The notes: generated by a model not told the origin, from the sequence alone. A DNA stretch of 64,000 bases from Geobacillus subterraneus (GCF_001618685.1 NZ_CP014342.1:744001-808000); one strand, 5' to 3'; shown: positions 20,238-30,664, counted from the first letter of the stretch. Numbers and translations: made by a program.

Positions 20238-20285
20238 TGACAAGTACAATATGCAATGGTTGTTGTTCGGAGGGAGGGAAGCAGG

Positions 20286-20459
20286 ATGTCCAAAACGATC
20301 GTTCGCAAAAATGAGTCGATCGACGACGCTCTTCGTCGCTTTAAACGTGCCGTTTCGAAAACCGGTACTTTGCAAGAAGTGAGAAAGCGCGAATTTTATG
20401 AAAAGCCAAGCGTCAGACGGAAGAAAAAATCTGAAGCGGCTAGAAAGCGCAAGCACTAA
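20286..20459 (+). CDS. rpsU: 30S ribosomal protein S21
   Basis: 57 residues, very basic, beginning [19 protein letters not shown] and ending in a Lys/Arg-rich tail ([16 protein letters not shown]). Binds the 16S rRNA platform near the anti-Shine-Dalgarno region. The start at 20286 follows GGAGGGAAGCAGG; the longer frame upstream is not used. yqeY follows after 29 bases, the same pair as in B. subtilis. Confidence 0.97.
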   Translation: MSKTIVRKNESIDDALRRFKRAVSKTGTLQEVRKREFYEKPSVRRKKKSEAARKRKH

Positions 20460-20488
20460 GAGCACGCATTAAAGAGGGTGTATAATCG

Positions 20489-20935
20489 GTGAGTCTTCTT
20501 GATCGTTTGAATGACGATATGAAGCAGGCGATGAAAAACAAGGAGAAAGAAAAGCTGTCCGTTCTCCGCATGCTGAAGGCGGCGCTGCAAAACGAAGCGA
20601 TCAAGCTCGGCAAAAGCCCGCTGTCAGAAGACGAAGAGCTGACGGTTCTTTCTCGCGAACTGAAGCAGCGTAAAGACTCCCTCCAAGAATTTGAAAACGC
20701 TGGCCGTTCAGATCTTGTCGAAAAAACGAAAACCGAAATTAACATCGTTCAGTCGTATATGCCTCAACCGCTGACGGAGGACGAGCTGCGCGAACTGATC
20801 CAACAGACGATCAAGGAAGTCGGCGCTTCTTCGAAGGCGGATATGGGAAAAGTGATGGGTGCAATCATGCCGAAAGTGAAAGGAAAAGCGGACGGTTCGC
20901 TCGTCAATAAACTTGTCCAACAGCAGCTTTCATAA
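20489..20935 (+). CDS. yqeY: YqeY family protein (GatB/YqeY domain)
   Basis: 148 residues. Contains the helical N-terminal part and the YqeY tail domain (about 95-148), related to the C-terminal domain of GatB, which contacts tRNA in the amidotransferase. The function of stand-alone YqeY is not established. GTG start with AAAGAGGGTG upstream. Co-transcribed with rpsU and followed by a terminator. Confidence 0.93.
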   Translation: MSLLDRLNDDMKQAMKNKEKEKLSVLRMLKAALQNEAIKLGKSPLSEDEELTVLSRELKQRKDSLQEFENAGRSDLVEKTKTEINIVQSYMPQPLTEDELRELIQQTIKEVGASSKADMGKVMGAIMPKVKGKADGSLVNKLVQQQLS

Positions 20936-20939
20936 AACG

Positions 20940-20975
20940 CAATGGGCCTTGCCGGCAGGCGGGCCCGTTGTTTTT
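20940..20975 (+). terminator. Terminator after yqeY
   Basis: 9-bp stem (20940-20948 with 20962-20970, one G-U) followed by TTTTT. Confidence 0.75.
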
Positions 20976-20988
20976 GAAAAGCGGTGCT

Positions 20989-21036
20989 AGAACCCCCTTT
21001 TGTCTCATACATATGAGATGAAAGGGGGTTCTTTTT
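20989..21036 (+). promoter_or_regulatory. Long hairpin covering the yqfC ribosome-binding site
   Basis: 12 perfect base pairs (20989-21000 with 21021-21032), two G-U pairs, then 6 more perfect pairs (21003-21008 with 21013-21018) and a 4-base loop: a 20-bp stem followed by TTTTT. The 3' arm contains the yqfC Shine-Dalgarno AAAGGGGG, and the ATG is 5 bases after the stem. CATACATAT (21006-21014) in the loop region resembles a SigE -10. Confidence 0.75.
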
Positions 21037-21037
21037 A

Positions 21038-21331
21038 ATGGTGAAAAAGTGGCGCCAGCAGATGAAGCGGTGGATGGCGGAAAAACTCGAGCTTCCCGCC
21101 GACATCATGATGGACCTTCCCCGCATTACGATGGTCGGACAAATACATATTTACATCGAAAACCACCGCGGGCTGCTCACGTTCAGCGATAAAGAGCTCC
21201 GCCTTTTGCTGCGGAACGGGCAGCTGCTCGTCCGCGGTGAACAGTTTATCATTAAAACGATTTTGCCGGAAGAAATTTTACTCGAAGGGAAAATTAGCCA
21301 AGTTGTTTATATAGAGGAGGAAAAAAAATGA
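21038..21331 (+). CDS. yqfC: Sporulation protein YqfC
   Basis: 97 residues of the YabP/YqfC family (a small beta-rich domain, with VGQIHIYIENHRGLLTFSDKEL as its core). In B. subtilis yqfC-yqfD belong to the mother-cell SigE regulon; the molecular role is unknown. The ATG at 21038 uses the AAAGGGGG site that is buried in the hairpin described above. Its stop overlaps the yqfD start in an ATGA, so the two are translated as a coupled pair. Confidence 0.9.
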   Translation: MVKKWRQQMKRWMAEKLELPADIMMDLPRITMVGQIHIYIENHRGLLTFSDKELRLLLRNGQLLVRGEQFIIKTILPEEILLEGKISQVVYIEEEKK

Positions 21332-22515
21332 AAAACGAATGGGTCGACACGCTCGCCGGCAGCGTGCGGGTCAAGGCGGAAGGAAAAGGGACGGAACGGC
21401 TGATCAACGCCTGTGTGCGCAACGGCATCGCCGTGTGGAACGTGAAAAAACATAGCCGGGATACCGCGACGTTTTTCATTAAGCTCAGCGATGTGAAACG
21501 GCTGCGCCATATCGCCCGGCAAAGCGAATGCAAGCTTTCGTTTGTCGGGAGGACCGGTCTGCCATTTTTTTGGCGCCGCGCGTGGCGAAACAGCGGATTT
21601 TGGCTCGGCCTGCTCGTTTTTATAGCCATTGTGTTTTTGCTGTCCAACATCGTTTGGAACATTGACATTGAAGGTGCGACCCCGGAGACAGAGCATCAAA
21701 TGGCTCGCGAACTGAAACGAATGGGAGTCGAGCGCGGCGCATTCCAGTTCTTGCTTGATGACCCGGAAACGCTGCAAAAAAAGCTGACCGAACGCATTGA
21801 TGACATTACGTGGGTCGGCGTCCAATGGGAAGGGACGTCGCTTCACTTCCGCGTCGTCGAAAAAGAGATTCCGGAGCCGAAACAGCCGGTGCCCCCGCGC
21901 CATTTAGTCGCCAAAAAAGAGGCGGTGGTGGCTGACTTATTCGTTGAAGAAGGACAACCGCTCGTTTCTGTCAACGATTACGTGCAAAAAGGCCAGCTGC
22001 TCGTTTCGGGCATTATCGGCGCCGAAGGGCGGACGAAATTTGTGCCGGCCACCGGGAAGGTGTTTGGCGAAACATGGTACAAGTCTACGGTTGTCCTGCC
22101 GCTTGAGACAACGTTTCACGTGTTGACCGGAAAATCCATTGAGCGCCATTCCATCGGGATCGGCCGCTTTTCCCTTCCGGTTTGGGGATGGAAGAAGCCG
22201 CCGTTTGCCCATACGGTCATTGAGAGAGAAAAACGGCCGTTCCGTTTTTGGAAATGGGACTTGCCGTTGTATTATGAGCGCGTCATCGTCCGCGAGGCGG
22301 AAGCCGTGAAGCGGAGCTATACGTGGGAAGAAGCGTTCGCGGAAGCGAAAAAGATCGCCCGCCGCGAACTGCGGGCTAAGCTGCCGGAGGAGGCGGCCAT
22401 TCGCGGCGAAAAAGTTTTGCATCAGAGGAAAGAGAGTGGTAAAGTAAGGGTAGAATTGCATTACGAAGTCATCGAAAATATTGCCGTACCACAACCAATC
22501 GTTCAAGGAGATTGA
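21328..22515 (+). CDS. yqfD: Sporulation protein YqfD
   Basis: 395 residues. One transmembrane helix (about 92-112), with a short cytoplasmic N-terminal part and a large extracytoplasmic C-terminal domain of the YqfD family. Known from B. subtilis to be expressed by SigE and needed for efficient sporulation; the biochemical role is not known. It overlaps yqfC by 4 bases and is followed by phoH after 2 bases with AAGGAG as ribosome-binding site, so basal phoH transcription probably comes partly from elsewhere. Confidence 0.93.
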   Translation: MKNEWVDTLAGSVRVKAEGKGTERLINACVRNGIAVWNVKKHSRDTATFFIKLSDVKRLRHIARQSECKLSFVGRTGLPFFWRRAWRNSGFWLGLLVFIAIVFLLSNIVWNIDIEGATPETEHQMARELKRMGVERGAFQFLLDDPETLQKKLTERIDDITWVGVQWEGTSLHFRVVEKEIPEPKQPVPPRHLVAKKEAVVADLFVEEGQPLVSVNDYVQKGQLLVSGIIGAEGRTKFVPATGKVFGETWYKSTVVLPLETTFHVLTGKSIERHSIGIGRFSLPVWGWKKPPFAHTVIEREKRPFRFWKWDLPLYYERVIVREAEAVKRSYTWEEAFAEAKKIARRELRAKLPEEAAIRGEKVLHQRKESGKVRVELHYEVIENIAVPQPIVQGD

Positions 22516-22517
22516 GA

Positions 22518-23480
22518 ATGTCAGAGCAGTTTGTTACGATCAGCCAACACGTGCGCAACCAGCAGGAAGCGGCGGCGCTCTTTGGCGTCCACGATGCCCA
22601 TTTAAAGCGGATTGAAGAGGAGCTCGGCGTGTCGATTGTGACGCGCGGGGAGACGGTCAACGTCTCCGGCACGCCGCAGCAAGTCCAGCTTGTTGACGAG
22701 CTGTTGCGCCATTTGCTGATCGTCATCCGCAAAGGGGTGGCAATCAGTGAGCGCGACATCATCTATGCCGTCCAGCTGGCGAAAAAAGGGGCGCTTGACG
22801 GCCTCATCCAGCTGTACGAAGAAGAGATTACGAAAAATGCCAAAGGGAAGCCGATTCGCGTCAAAACGTTAGGCCAGCGCTATTATGTCGCGGCGATTGA
22901 GCAGCACGATTTGACGTTCGGCATCGGGCCGGCCGGAACCGGGAAAACGTACTTAGCCGTCGTCATGGCGGTCAAGGCGCTGAAAAGCGGCAACGTCAAG
23001 CGCATTATTCTCAGCCGTCCGGCTGTCGAAGCGGGGGAGAGCCTCGGATTTTTGCCCGGCGACTTGAAAGAGAAGGTCGACCCGTATTTGCGCCCGCTCT
23101 ATGACGCGCTTCATGATGTATTGGGAGCGGAGTATACGCAGCGGTTGATCGAGCGCGGCACGATTGAAATCGCCCCGCTCGCCTACATGCGCGGCCGGAC
23201 GCTCGAGGACGCGTTCGTCATTCTTGACGAAGCGCAAAATACGACTCCAGCGCAAATGAAGATGTTTTTAACCCGGCTCGGCTTTGGATCAAAAATGGTC
23301 ATTACCGGTGACATCTCGCAAGTCGATTTGCCGAAAGGGGTCGAATCGGGGCTTTCAGCCGCCAAACGCATTTTGGCGCCCGTTAGCGGCATCGCCTTTG
23401 TGTTTTTGGAGCAGTCCGATGTTGTCCGCCATCCGCTCGTTGCGAAAATTATTGACGCCTATGATGAGGCTGGCTTATAG
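22518..23480 (+). CDS. phoH: PhoH family ATPase
   Basis: 320 residues. KH-like N-terminal part (about 15-70) followed by the PhoH P-loop ATPase domain with Walker A GPAGTGKT (137-144) and Walker B ILDEAQN. Homologous to PhoH/YbeZ, which forms a set with YbeY in rRNA maturation; here ybeY is two genes downstream, supporting a link. The ATG at 22518 has CAAGGAG upstream. The Pho in the name comes from E. coli PhoH; no Pho box is seen here. Confidence 0.93.
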   Translation: MSEQFVTISQHVRNQQEAAALFGVHDAHLKRIEEELGVSIVTRGETVNVSGTPQQVQLVDELLRHLLIVIRKGVAISERDIIYAVQLAKKGALDGLIQLYEEEITKNAKGKPIRVKTLGQRYYVAAIEQHDLTFGIGPAGTGKTYLAVVMAVKALKSGNVKRIILSRPAVEAGESLGFLPGDLKEKVDPYLRPLYDALHDVLGAEYTQRLIERGTIEIAPLAYMRGRTLEDAFVILDEAQNTTPAQMKMFLTRLGFGSKMVITGDISQVDLPKGVESGLSAAKRILAPVSGIAFVFLEQSDVVRHPLVAKIIDAYDEAGL

Positions 23481-23528
23481 AAAAACTGAAGGCGCATCGT
23501 CTTTTCTTGAAAAGCGAGGGGAAAACCG

Positions 23529-25631
23529 GTGGGAAGGCTTCGTTTTTTTCTTGAGCGGACAAAAGATGTCCGCTTCGTCCGCTTTTGGCTGTTTTTGTTT
23601 CTGGCAGCGCTGTTGTTTACCGTCCTGTACTGGCAAGTGAAGCCGCGCCAATACGAACTGCGCCTGTTTGACGTCGCAAAGGAAACGATCCGTTCACCGG
23701 TGACGGTGGAGGATAAGGAGGCGACGGCGAGGCTGAAGGAGGAAGCAGCCGCCAAAGTGGCGGACGTTTACACGCTGAAAAAAGAATACGCCGAAAACCG
23801 AGTCGATCTTCTTTCCTCGCTGTTTGCCGCCATCGAGAGCGTGCAGAACGAGGCAGAGCCGGACCGCTCGCCGAGCAGAATGGCGGCTAAGCTCGAGGAG
23901 CGGCTGCCGCCGGAGTGGCTCGCCTATTTGTCTGCCGAAGAATGGCAGCGGTTGCTGAGCGCTGCTCCCGATGAGCTCAAGACGGCCAAAGAAGCTGCGC
24001 TGACGGCCGTGCACGCGGCCATGAACGAGCGCATTTCCCAAGCGGAGCTTGAACAGGCGCGCGCGAAGGCAGCCAAAGAACTCGAATACGCGGCGCTGTC
24101 GCCGCCGCTTCGTGAAGCGGTTGCCAAGCTTTGCCGCCGGGCGGTCATTCCGAACGTCGTTTATGACCGGACGGCGACCGAGGAAAAGCGGCGGCAGGCG
24201 ATGGATGAAGTGAAACCGGTGAAAATTTTGCAAGGACAAGTGATCGTCGAAGAGGGGCAGTTCATCACGAGCGATATTTATCATCAGCTTGAGCTTGTCG
24301 GCCTGCTCGACGGCGGCCGCACGCCTTGGCCGGCGGCCGGGCTGTTTTTGTTCGTGCTGCTCTTGCTGTCGCCGCTCGTTTACTATTTCCGCGCCGAAAC
24401 GACGAATGAAAAGCTGTCGCTTTACGCCGCCATTTTTACGTTCATGCTGGCGGTGATGGTGCTCATCCGTCTTCTGTCGTCCGGCGGCGCCGTCTCGACC
24501 GGCTACCTCGTTCCGGCGGCGTTCGGGCCGATGCTCGTCCGCGTGCTGCTCGGCGAGCGGCTGGCGATGATGACGGCGATCATCGGAGCCGTATGCGGCA
24601 GCCTGCTGTTCAATGAGGAAATCGGGGCGACCGGCGCGGTGTCAGTGTCGTTAGCCGTCTATCTGCTCGCGGGCGGACTGGCTGGGACGTTTTGCCTGCC
24701 TAAGGAGCTGGCGAAGGCAAAAATTTGGCGGGCCGGTGTGCTCGTCTCGGCCGTCAATATCGTTTCGCTCCTTTCGCTGCTGTTGTTGAAAAACGGCCGC
24801 TATTCGTTGCTTGAAATCAGTCTCTTTGTCGTCATGGCCATTGCTTCGGGCATTTTTTCCGCCATTTTGACGATCGGGCTGCTGCCGCTGTTTGAAACGA
24901 CGTTCGGCATTTTGTCGCCGCTCCGGCTCATAGAATTGTCGAATCCGAACCATCCGCTGCTGCGGAAGCTGTTAACTGAAGCGCCGGGAACGTATCATCA
25001 TAGCATCATGGTCGCCAATTTGGCCGAAGCGGCGTGCGAGGCGATCGGCGCGGACGGCTTGCTGGCGCGCGTCGCCTGTTATTACCATGATATCGGCAAG
25101 ACGAAGCGGCCGCGTTATTTCATTGAAAACCAAATAGGCGGCAATCCGCATGATCATTTGTCGCCGCAATTGAGCAAAAATATCATTATCGCCCATGTCG
25201 CTGACGGCGTCGCCCTGCTTCGCAAGCACCGGCTGCCAAAGGAGATTGTCGACATCGCCGAACAGCACCACGGCACCACGCTGCTCAAGTATTTTTACCA
25301 TAAGGCGCGCGAGCAAACGGAATTGGTTTCCGAAGCGGAGTTTCGTTACCCGGGCCCGAAGCCGCAGACGAAAGAAGCGGCGGTCATCAATATTGCTGAC
25401 AGCGTCGAGGCGGCCGTTCGCTCGTTAGCCAACCCATCGCAGGAAAAAATTGAAAAGATCGTCCGGGCGATTATCGCTGACCGTCTGCAAGACAACCAGC
25501 TAAACGAGTGCGACATTACATTGAAAGAGCTGGAAGTGGTCGCCCGTTCGCTTTGCGAGACGTTAAACGGCGTCTTCCATTCGCGCATCGAATATCCGGA
25601 AGTACGAAAGGAAAAGGTGAAGCATGCATGA
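23529..25631 (+). CDS. pgpH: PgpH, membrane-bound cyclic di-AMP phosphodiesterase (7TM-HD family)
   Basis: 700 residues. N-terminal helix (about 17-38), an extracytoplasmic 7TMR-HDED domain (about 50-260), a block of seven membrane helices (about 270-460) and a cytoplasmic HD domain (about 480-640) with HHSIMVANLAE and the HD pair His520-Asp521. In Listeria and Bacillus this family hydrolyses c-di-AMP to pApA. GTG start with GCGAGGGG upstream. Placed between phoH and ybeY as in other Firmicutes; its stop overlaps the ybeY start (ATGA). Confidence 0.94.
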   Translation: MGRLRFFLERTKDVRFVRFWLFLFLAALLFTVLYWQVKPRQYELRLFDVAKETIRSPVTVEDKEATARLKEEAAAKVADVYTLKKEYAENRVDLLSSLFAAIESVQNEAEPDRSPSRMAAKLEERLPPEWLAYLSAEEWQRLLSAAPDELKTAKEAALTAVHAAMNERISQAELEQARAKAAKELEYAALSPPLREAVAKLCRRAVIPNVVYDRTATEEKRRQAMDEVKPVKILQGQVIVEEGQFITSDIYHQLELVGLLDGGRTPWPAAGLFLFVLLLLSPLVYYFRAETTNEKLSLYAAIFTFMLAVMVLIRLLSSGGAVSTGYLVPAAFGPMLVRVLLGERLAMMTAIIGAVCGSLLFNEEIGATGAVSVSLAVYLLAGGLAGTFCLPKELAKAKIWRAGVLVSAVNIVSLLSLLLLKNGRYSLLEISLFVVMAIASGIFSAILTIGLLPLFETTFGILSPLRLIELSNPNHPLLRKLLTEAPGTYHHSIMVANLAEAACEAIGADGLLARVACYYHDIGKTKRPRYFIENQIGGNPHDHLSPQLSKNIIIAHVADGVALLRKHRLPKEIVDIAEQHHGTTLLKYFYHKAREQTELVSEAEFRYPGPKPQTKEAAVINIADSVEAAVRSLANPSQEKIEKIVRAIIADRLQDNQLNECDITLKELEVVARSLCETLNGVFHSRIEYPEVRKEKVKHA

Positions 25632-26098
25632 CGATTCAAATCGACTTTATCGATGAGACGAACGAAATGACGGCCGAACAAATCGAGACGCTCGAGCGGT
25701 TGATTCGCGAAGCGGCGGCCATCGAGAACGTGCCCGAAGGGGCGGAAGTGAGCGTTTCGTTCGTTGACAACGAGCGCATCCGCGCGATGAACCGCGATTA
25801 CCGAGGCAAAGACGCCCCAACGGACGTGCTGTCGTTCGCCCTTGAAGAGGAGGGGGAAGGCGAAATCGATATCATCGGCGTCGATGTGCCGCCGGTGCTC
25901 GGCGATATTGTCATCTCCGTCCCGAAGGCGAAGGAGCAAGCCGCAGAATACGGGCACTCGTTCATGCGCGAGCTCGGATTTTTGGCCGTGCACGGTTTTT
26001 TGCACTTGCTTGGCTATGACCACGAGACGGAAGAGGAGGAGCGTGTCATGTTCGCCAAGCAGGAGGAAATATTGGCGCGGCTCGGGTTGACGAGATAA
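25628..26098 (+). CDS. ybeY: Endoribonuclease YbeY
   Basis: 156 residues. Zinc-dependent RNase needed for 16S rRNA 3'-end maturation and ribosome quality control. The metal site H3xH5xH is complete: His122, His126, His132 (HGFLHLLGYDH). The ATG at 25628 gives the family-type start MTIQIDF and overlaps the pgpH stop. dgkA starts 2 bases after it, so the whole phoH-to-era stretch is tightly packed. Confidence 0.96.
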   Translation: MTIQIDFIDETNEMTAEQIETLERLIREAAAIENVPEGAEVSVSFVDNERIRAMNRDYRGKDAPTDVLSFALEEEGEGEIDIIGVDVPPVLGDIVISVPKAKEQAAEYGHSFMRELGFLAVHGFLHLLGYDHETEEEERVMFAKQEEILARLGLTR

Positions 26099-26100
26099 CT

Positions 26101-26454
26101 ATGCGGGGCGTGCGGGAACGGGATCGTTTCGCTTGGGCTTGGTCGGGGATGAAGGCGGCGGTGAAGGAGGAAGCGCATTTACGTTTCCACCTGGCGGCCG
26201 CCGTTGTTGCCTTTACGGCCGGCGGCATCGTTGGGCTGTCGCGATGGGAATGGGCCGTGCTCTTGTTAACCGTCGGCGCGGTTATTACGCTCGAGCTTGT
26301 CAATACAGCCATTGAGCGCGCCGTTGACTTAGTGACAGACGAGTTTCATCCGCTGGCCAAGGCGGCGAAAGATATTGCCGCTGCCGCTGTGCTCGTGGCC
26401 GCCGGGCTTGCTGTCATCATCGGGGTGCTGCTGTTTTGGCCGCACCTTCGCTAA
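26101..26454 (+). CDS. dgkA: DgkA-type lipid kinase (undecaprenol or diacylglycerol kinase)
   Basis: 117 residues with three transmembrane helices. The family core ELVNTAIERAVDLVTD (catalytic Glu and metal-binding residues) and HPLAKAAKDIAAAAV are present. In Gram-positive bacteria this family phosphorylates undecaprenol rather than diacylglycerol; that is known from family members and inferred here. The start is the ATG 2 bases after the ybeY stop; no good Shine-Dalgarno is seen, so translation is probably coupled to ybeY. Confidence 0.92.
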   Translation: MRGVRERDRFAWAWSGMKAAVKEEAHLRFHLAAAVVAFTAGGIVGLSRWEWAVLLLTVGAVITLELVNTAIERAVDLVTDEFHPLAKAAKDIAAAAVLVAAGLAVIIGVLLFWPHLR

Positions 26455-26531
26455 ACGAACGAGAAAGAAAATTCTAATTTTTCTGTTACATTTTCGTTTC
26501 AGATGATGAAATTTGTGATGATTTTTTGTAA

Positions 26532-27876
<1,345 letters not shown>

Positions 27877-27977
27877 CGGCTAGAAAATTTTACGCGACAT
27901 AAACCATTTTTGCCCGAGCCAACCTATAAGTAGACCACCAATACGCAATGCCTGCAGGCGGAAAGAGGTGTCACTCC

Positions 27978-28121
27978 ATGCTTGAGTTTACGTGGAAGTT
28001 GTTTAGCCAAACAGGCAATATTGATACGTACCTTCTGTTTAAAGAGCTGGAGCGGGAACAACGGTTTGGCGGTGAAGAACAAAACGCCGAACAGGAAGAA
28101 ATCGACCAGCCGATCTCGTAG
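27978..28121 (+). CDS. yqzL: YqzL family small protein
   Basis: 47 residues, beginning MLEFTWKLFSQTGNID and acidic in its second half. It matches the YqzL family of Bacillaceae, found between era and recO; the function is unknown. AAAGAGGTG lies 10 bases before the ATG. It is too short to be noticed by most length cut-offs. Confidence 0.9.
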   Translation: MLEFTWKLFSQTGNIDTYLLFKELEREQRFGGEEQNAEQEEIDQPIS

Positions 28122-28152
28122 TATCGTCGTTGGCTGAAGCGGTGGTGATTCG

Positions 28153-28929
28153 ATGTTTGAGAAGTGCGAAGCGATCGTCATGCGGACGGTCGATTATGGC
28201 GAGACAAATAAGATTGTCACATTGTTTACACGAGAGTGGGGAAAGGTGGCTGCGATGGCACGAGGAGCGAAAAAGCCAAGCAGCCGCCTTTCTGCTGTTA
28301 CGCAGCCGCTCGCCTACGGCCATTATTTGGTCCGCCGCAGCCGCGGCGTCGGCCTTCTTCACCAAGGGGAGCTGATTGACTCGATGCGGGCGCTGCGTGA
28401 AGATTTGTTTGCCGCCGCTTATGCGGCGTATATTGTTGAGCTCACCGATAAAAGCACGGAGGAGCAAAAGCGCAATCCGTACTTGTTCGAGCTGCTGCTG
28501 CAAACATTACAATATATGAGCGAAGGCCGCGATTTAGAGATTATGACGTTTATTTATGAAATGAAAATGCTTTCGGTGCTCGGCATTCCGCCTGTGCTCG
28601 ACCGCTGTGCCCGCTGCGGGGCGACGGAAGGGCGCTTCTCATTTTCAGTCAAGGAAGCAGGCTTCCTTTGCCATCGCTGCGAGGCGGCTGATCCGCACCG
28701 GTTTTCGCTTTCGCCGGCCTCAGCTCGGCTGTTGCGCCTGTTTTACCATCTTGATCTCGCCCGGCTCGGAGCCATTTCGGTAAAAGAAGGGACAAAAGCG
28801 GAATTGAGGGCTGTATTGTCCAGCTACTATGATGAATATGCCGGTCTGTCGCTAAAGGCGAAGCGCTTTTTGGAGCAAATCGCCGAGCTGAAAGACAAGC
28901 TTGACCCGGGCGGCGAGCGTGAGACGTAA
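28153..28929 (+). CDS. recO: DNA repair protein RecO
   Basis: 258 residues. Loads RecA onto SSB-coated DNA with RecR in the RecFOR pathway. N-terminal OB fold (about 1-80), then a helical domain with a four-cysteine zinc site (CARC and CHRC, about 151-178). The ATG at 28153 is preceded by GGTGGTG. In B. subtilis glyQ-glyS follow recO, but here the next gene is ccpN after only about 83 bases. Confidence 0.95.
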   Translation: MFEKCEAIVMRTVDYGETNKIVTLFTREWGKVAAMARGAKKPSSRLSAVTQPLAYGHYLVRRSRGVGLLHQGELIDSMRALREDLFAAAYAAYIVELTDKSTEEQKRNPYLFELLLQTLQYMSEGRDLEIMTFIYEMKMLSVLGIPPVLDRCARCGATEGRFSFSVKEAGFLCHRCEAADPHRFSLSPASARLLRLFYHLDLARLGAISVKEGTKAELRAVLSSYYDEYAGLSLKAKRFLEQIAELKDKLDPGGERET

Positions 28930-29012
28930 TTTTCCTTGTAAACGCGGTATGTAGTATAATATGAACGAGAGTAATAGCGTATGGGACCTTTTTGGCAAGG
29001 TGGTGAGCGACG

Positions 29013-29639
29013 ATCGAACTGAATAAACGCCAGGAGCAAATTTTGCAAATTGTGAAAGATTATGGACCGATCACTGGGGAGAGCATCGCTGAAAAGCTGA
29101 ATTTGACGCGGGCGACGCTTCGGCCTGATCTAGCCATTTTGACGATGGCCGGCTACTTGGAAGCACGGCCGCGCGTCGGTTATTTTTATACGGGAAAAAC
29201 GGGCACGCAGCTGTTTGCTGATAAAATTAAAAAAATGAAAGTCGAAGATTATCAATCGATCCCGGTCGTCGTCAACGAAAACGTCAGCGTCTACGATGCG
29301 ATCGTTACGATGTTCTTGGAAGATGTGGGCACGCTGTTTGTCGTCGATGATGAGTCGCTTCTTGTGGGCGTTTTGTCGCGCAAAGATTTGTTGCGCGCGA
29401 GCATCGGCAAGCAAGAACTGACGGCGATTCCGGTCAATATTATTATGACAAGAATGCCGAACATCGCCGTTTGTTATAAAGACGATCCGCTCATTGACGT
29501 GGCTGAGCGGCTGATCGAAAAGCAAATCGACGCCATGCCGGTCGTGCGCAAAACGGAAAAAGGATATGAAGTGATCGGCCGCATTACGAAAACGAATATG
29601 ACGAAAGCATTTGTTTCATTAGCGAAAGATGATGTATAA
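29013..29639 (+). CDS. ccpN: CcpN-type transcriptional repressor (HTH plus two CBS domains); start uncertain
   Basis: Repressor of gluconeogenic genes (gapB, pckA) and of sr1 in B. subtilis. N-terminal winged helix ([24 protein letters not shown]), then two CBS domains that sense nucleotides. The start is odd: homology with B. subtilis CcpN ([16 protein letters not shown]) extends upstream of the first ordinary start (TTG 29043), but the frame is closed by TGA at 29004 and has no ATG, GTG or TTG between. Either ATC at 29013, 9 bases after AAGGTGG, is the start, or there is one extra base near 29009, since GTG at 29003 would give MSTIEL in frame without it. The coordinates given assume ATC. 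A TATAAT lies at 28955-28960. Confidence 0.85.
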   Translation: MELNKRQEQILQIVKDYGPITGESIAEKLNLTRATLRPDLAILTMAGYLEARPRVGYFYTGKTGTQLFADKIKKMKVEDYQSIPVVVNENVSVYDAIVTMFLEDVGTLFVVDDESLLVGVLSRKDLLRASIGKQELTAIPVNIIMTRMPNIAVCYKDDPLIDVAERLIEKQIDAMPVVRKTEKGYEVIGRITKTNMTKAFVSLAKDDV

Positions 29640-29658
29640 GCCAAAAAGGAGGAGACAC

Positions 29659-30459
29659 ATGAATCAGCGCCTCGTTTACGTCGTATCCGATTCGGGCGGG
29701 GAGACGGCCGAGCTCGTCGTTAAAGCGGCGGCCAGCCAGTTTTACGCCTCACCGGTTCAAGTGAAACGCGTCCCGTATGTAGAGGATAAAACAACGCTAG
29801 CCGAAGTCGTCGCATTGGCGAAAATGAACCAAGCCATTATCGCCTTTACGCTCGTCGTCCCGGAAATGCGGGAATTTTTGCTCGCTGAGGCGGCGCGCGA
29901 AGGGGTTGTCGCTTACGATATCATCGGTCCGCTCATTGAAAAGATGAGCGATTTGTTTCAGCTGAAGCCAAGGTATGAGCCGGGCCAAGTGCGTGTGCTT
30001 GACGAAGATTATTTCAAAAAAATCGAAGCGATTGAGTTTGCCGTGAAATACGATGATGGCCGCGACCCGCGCGGCATTTTGCGCGCCGACATTGTATTGA
30101 TCGGCGTGTCGCGCACATCGAAAACGCCGCTGTCGCAATATTTGGCCCATAAGCGGCTGAAGGTGGCGAACGTGCCGATCGTTCCGGAAGTCGAGCCGCC
30201 CGAGCAGCTGTTCCAGGTCGGCCCAAGCAAATGTTTCGGATTGAAAATCAGTCCGGACAAGCTGCTGTCGATCCGCCGCGAGCGTCTGAAATCGCTCGGC
30301 TTGAATGATCAAGCCATCTATGCGAACATGGACCGCATTAAAGAGGAACTGGCGTATTTTGACGGAGTGGTGAAAAAGATCGGCTGCGACGTCATCGATG
30401 TAACGAATAAAGCTGTTGAAGAAACAGCAAGCATAATTATGAAAAAGTTAAAGCGGTAA
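29659..30459 (+). CDS. yqfL: Pyruvate, phosphate dikinase regulatory protein (YqfL)
   Basis: 266 residues of the DUF299 family: bifunctional kinase/phosphorylase acting on PPDK or PEP synthase. The P-loop GVSRTSKT is at 149-156. Start ATG with AAAAAGGAGGAGACAC; begins [18 protein letters not shown], typical of the family. Its partner gene is not in the window. Lies directly after ccpN, which controls gluconeogenesis, so the pair makes metabolic sense. Followed by a terminator. In B. subtilis yqxD comes next; it is absent here. Confidence 0.93.
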   Translation: MNQRLVYVVSDSGGETAELVVKAAASQFYASPVQVKRVPYVEDKTTLAEVVALAKMNQAIIAFTLVVPEMREFLLAEAAREGVVAYDIIGPLIEKMSDLFQLKPRYEPGQVRVLDEDYFKKIEAIEFAVKYDDGRDPRGILRADIVLIGVSRTSKTPLSQYLAHKRLKVANVPIVPEVEPPEQLFQVGPSKCFGLKISPDKLLSIRRERLKSLGLNDQAIYANMDRIKEELAYFDGVVKKIGCDVIDVTNKAVEETASIIMKKLKR

Positions 30460-30485
30460 TGGTGTGTTGTCGTTTCCCTTTATCC

Positions 30486-30518
30486 GCACGGTTTCCTGAT
30501 GGGAATCGTGCATTTTTT
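30486..30518 (+). terminator. Terminator after yqfL
   Basis: 11-bp stem with two G-U pairs (30486-30496 with 30501-30511), TGAT loop, then TTTTTT. Confidence 0.85.
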
Positions 30519-30548
30519 ATGGCATATTGCTGCGGCTTATATTATAAT
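30519..30548 (+). promoter_or_regulatory. Possible SigA promoter upstream of dnaG
   Basis: ATGGCA (30519-30524), 18-base spacer, perfect TATAAT (30543-30548). A second isolated TATAAT lies at 30803-30808 without a good -35. Either would give a leader of several hundred bases before dnaG. Confidence 0.4.
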
Positions 30549-30645
30549 AAAAAATTGCGAGAAAAATGCCCTATATAGGTTTAGAGCGGCCATAGGACGA
30601 GTAAACTATTTATAGCTGCTTGTCAAGGACAGTAAAAAAAAGTTT

Positions 30646-30664
30646 TTCGACAAAAAATGTCGAA
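30646..30664 (+). promoter_or_regulatory. Two inverted Spo0A boxes
   Basis: TTCGACA and TGTCGAA, perfect inverted repeats 5 bases apart; each equals the Spo0A box TGNCGAA on one strand. They lie 15-33 bases upstream of the SigH -35 element. A third perfect box, TGTCGAA, is at 30961-30967. Confidence 0.6.
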
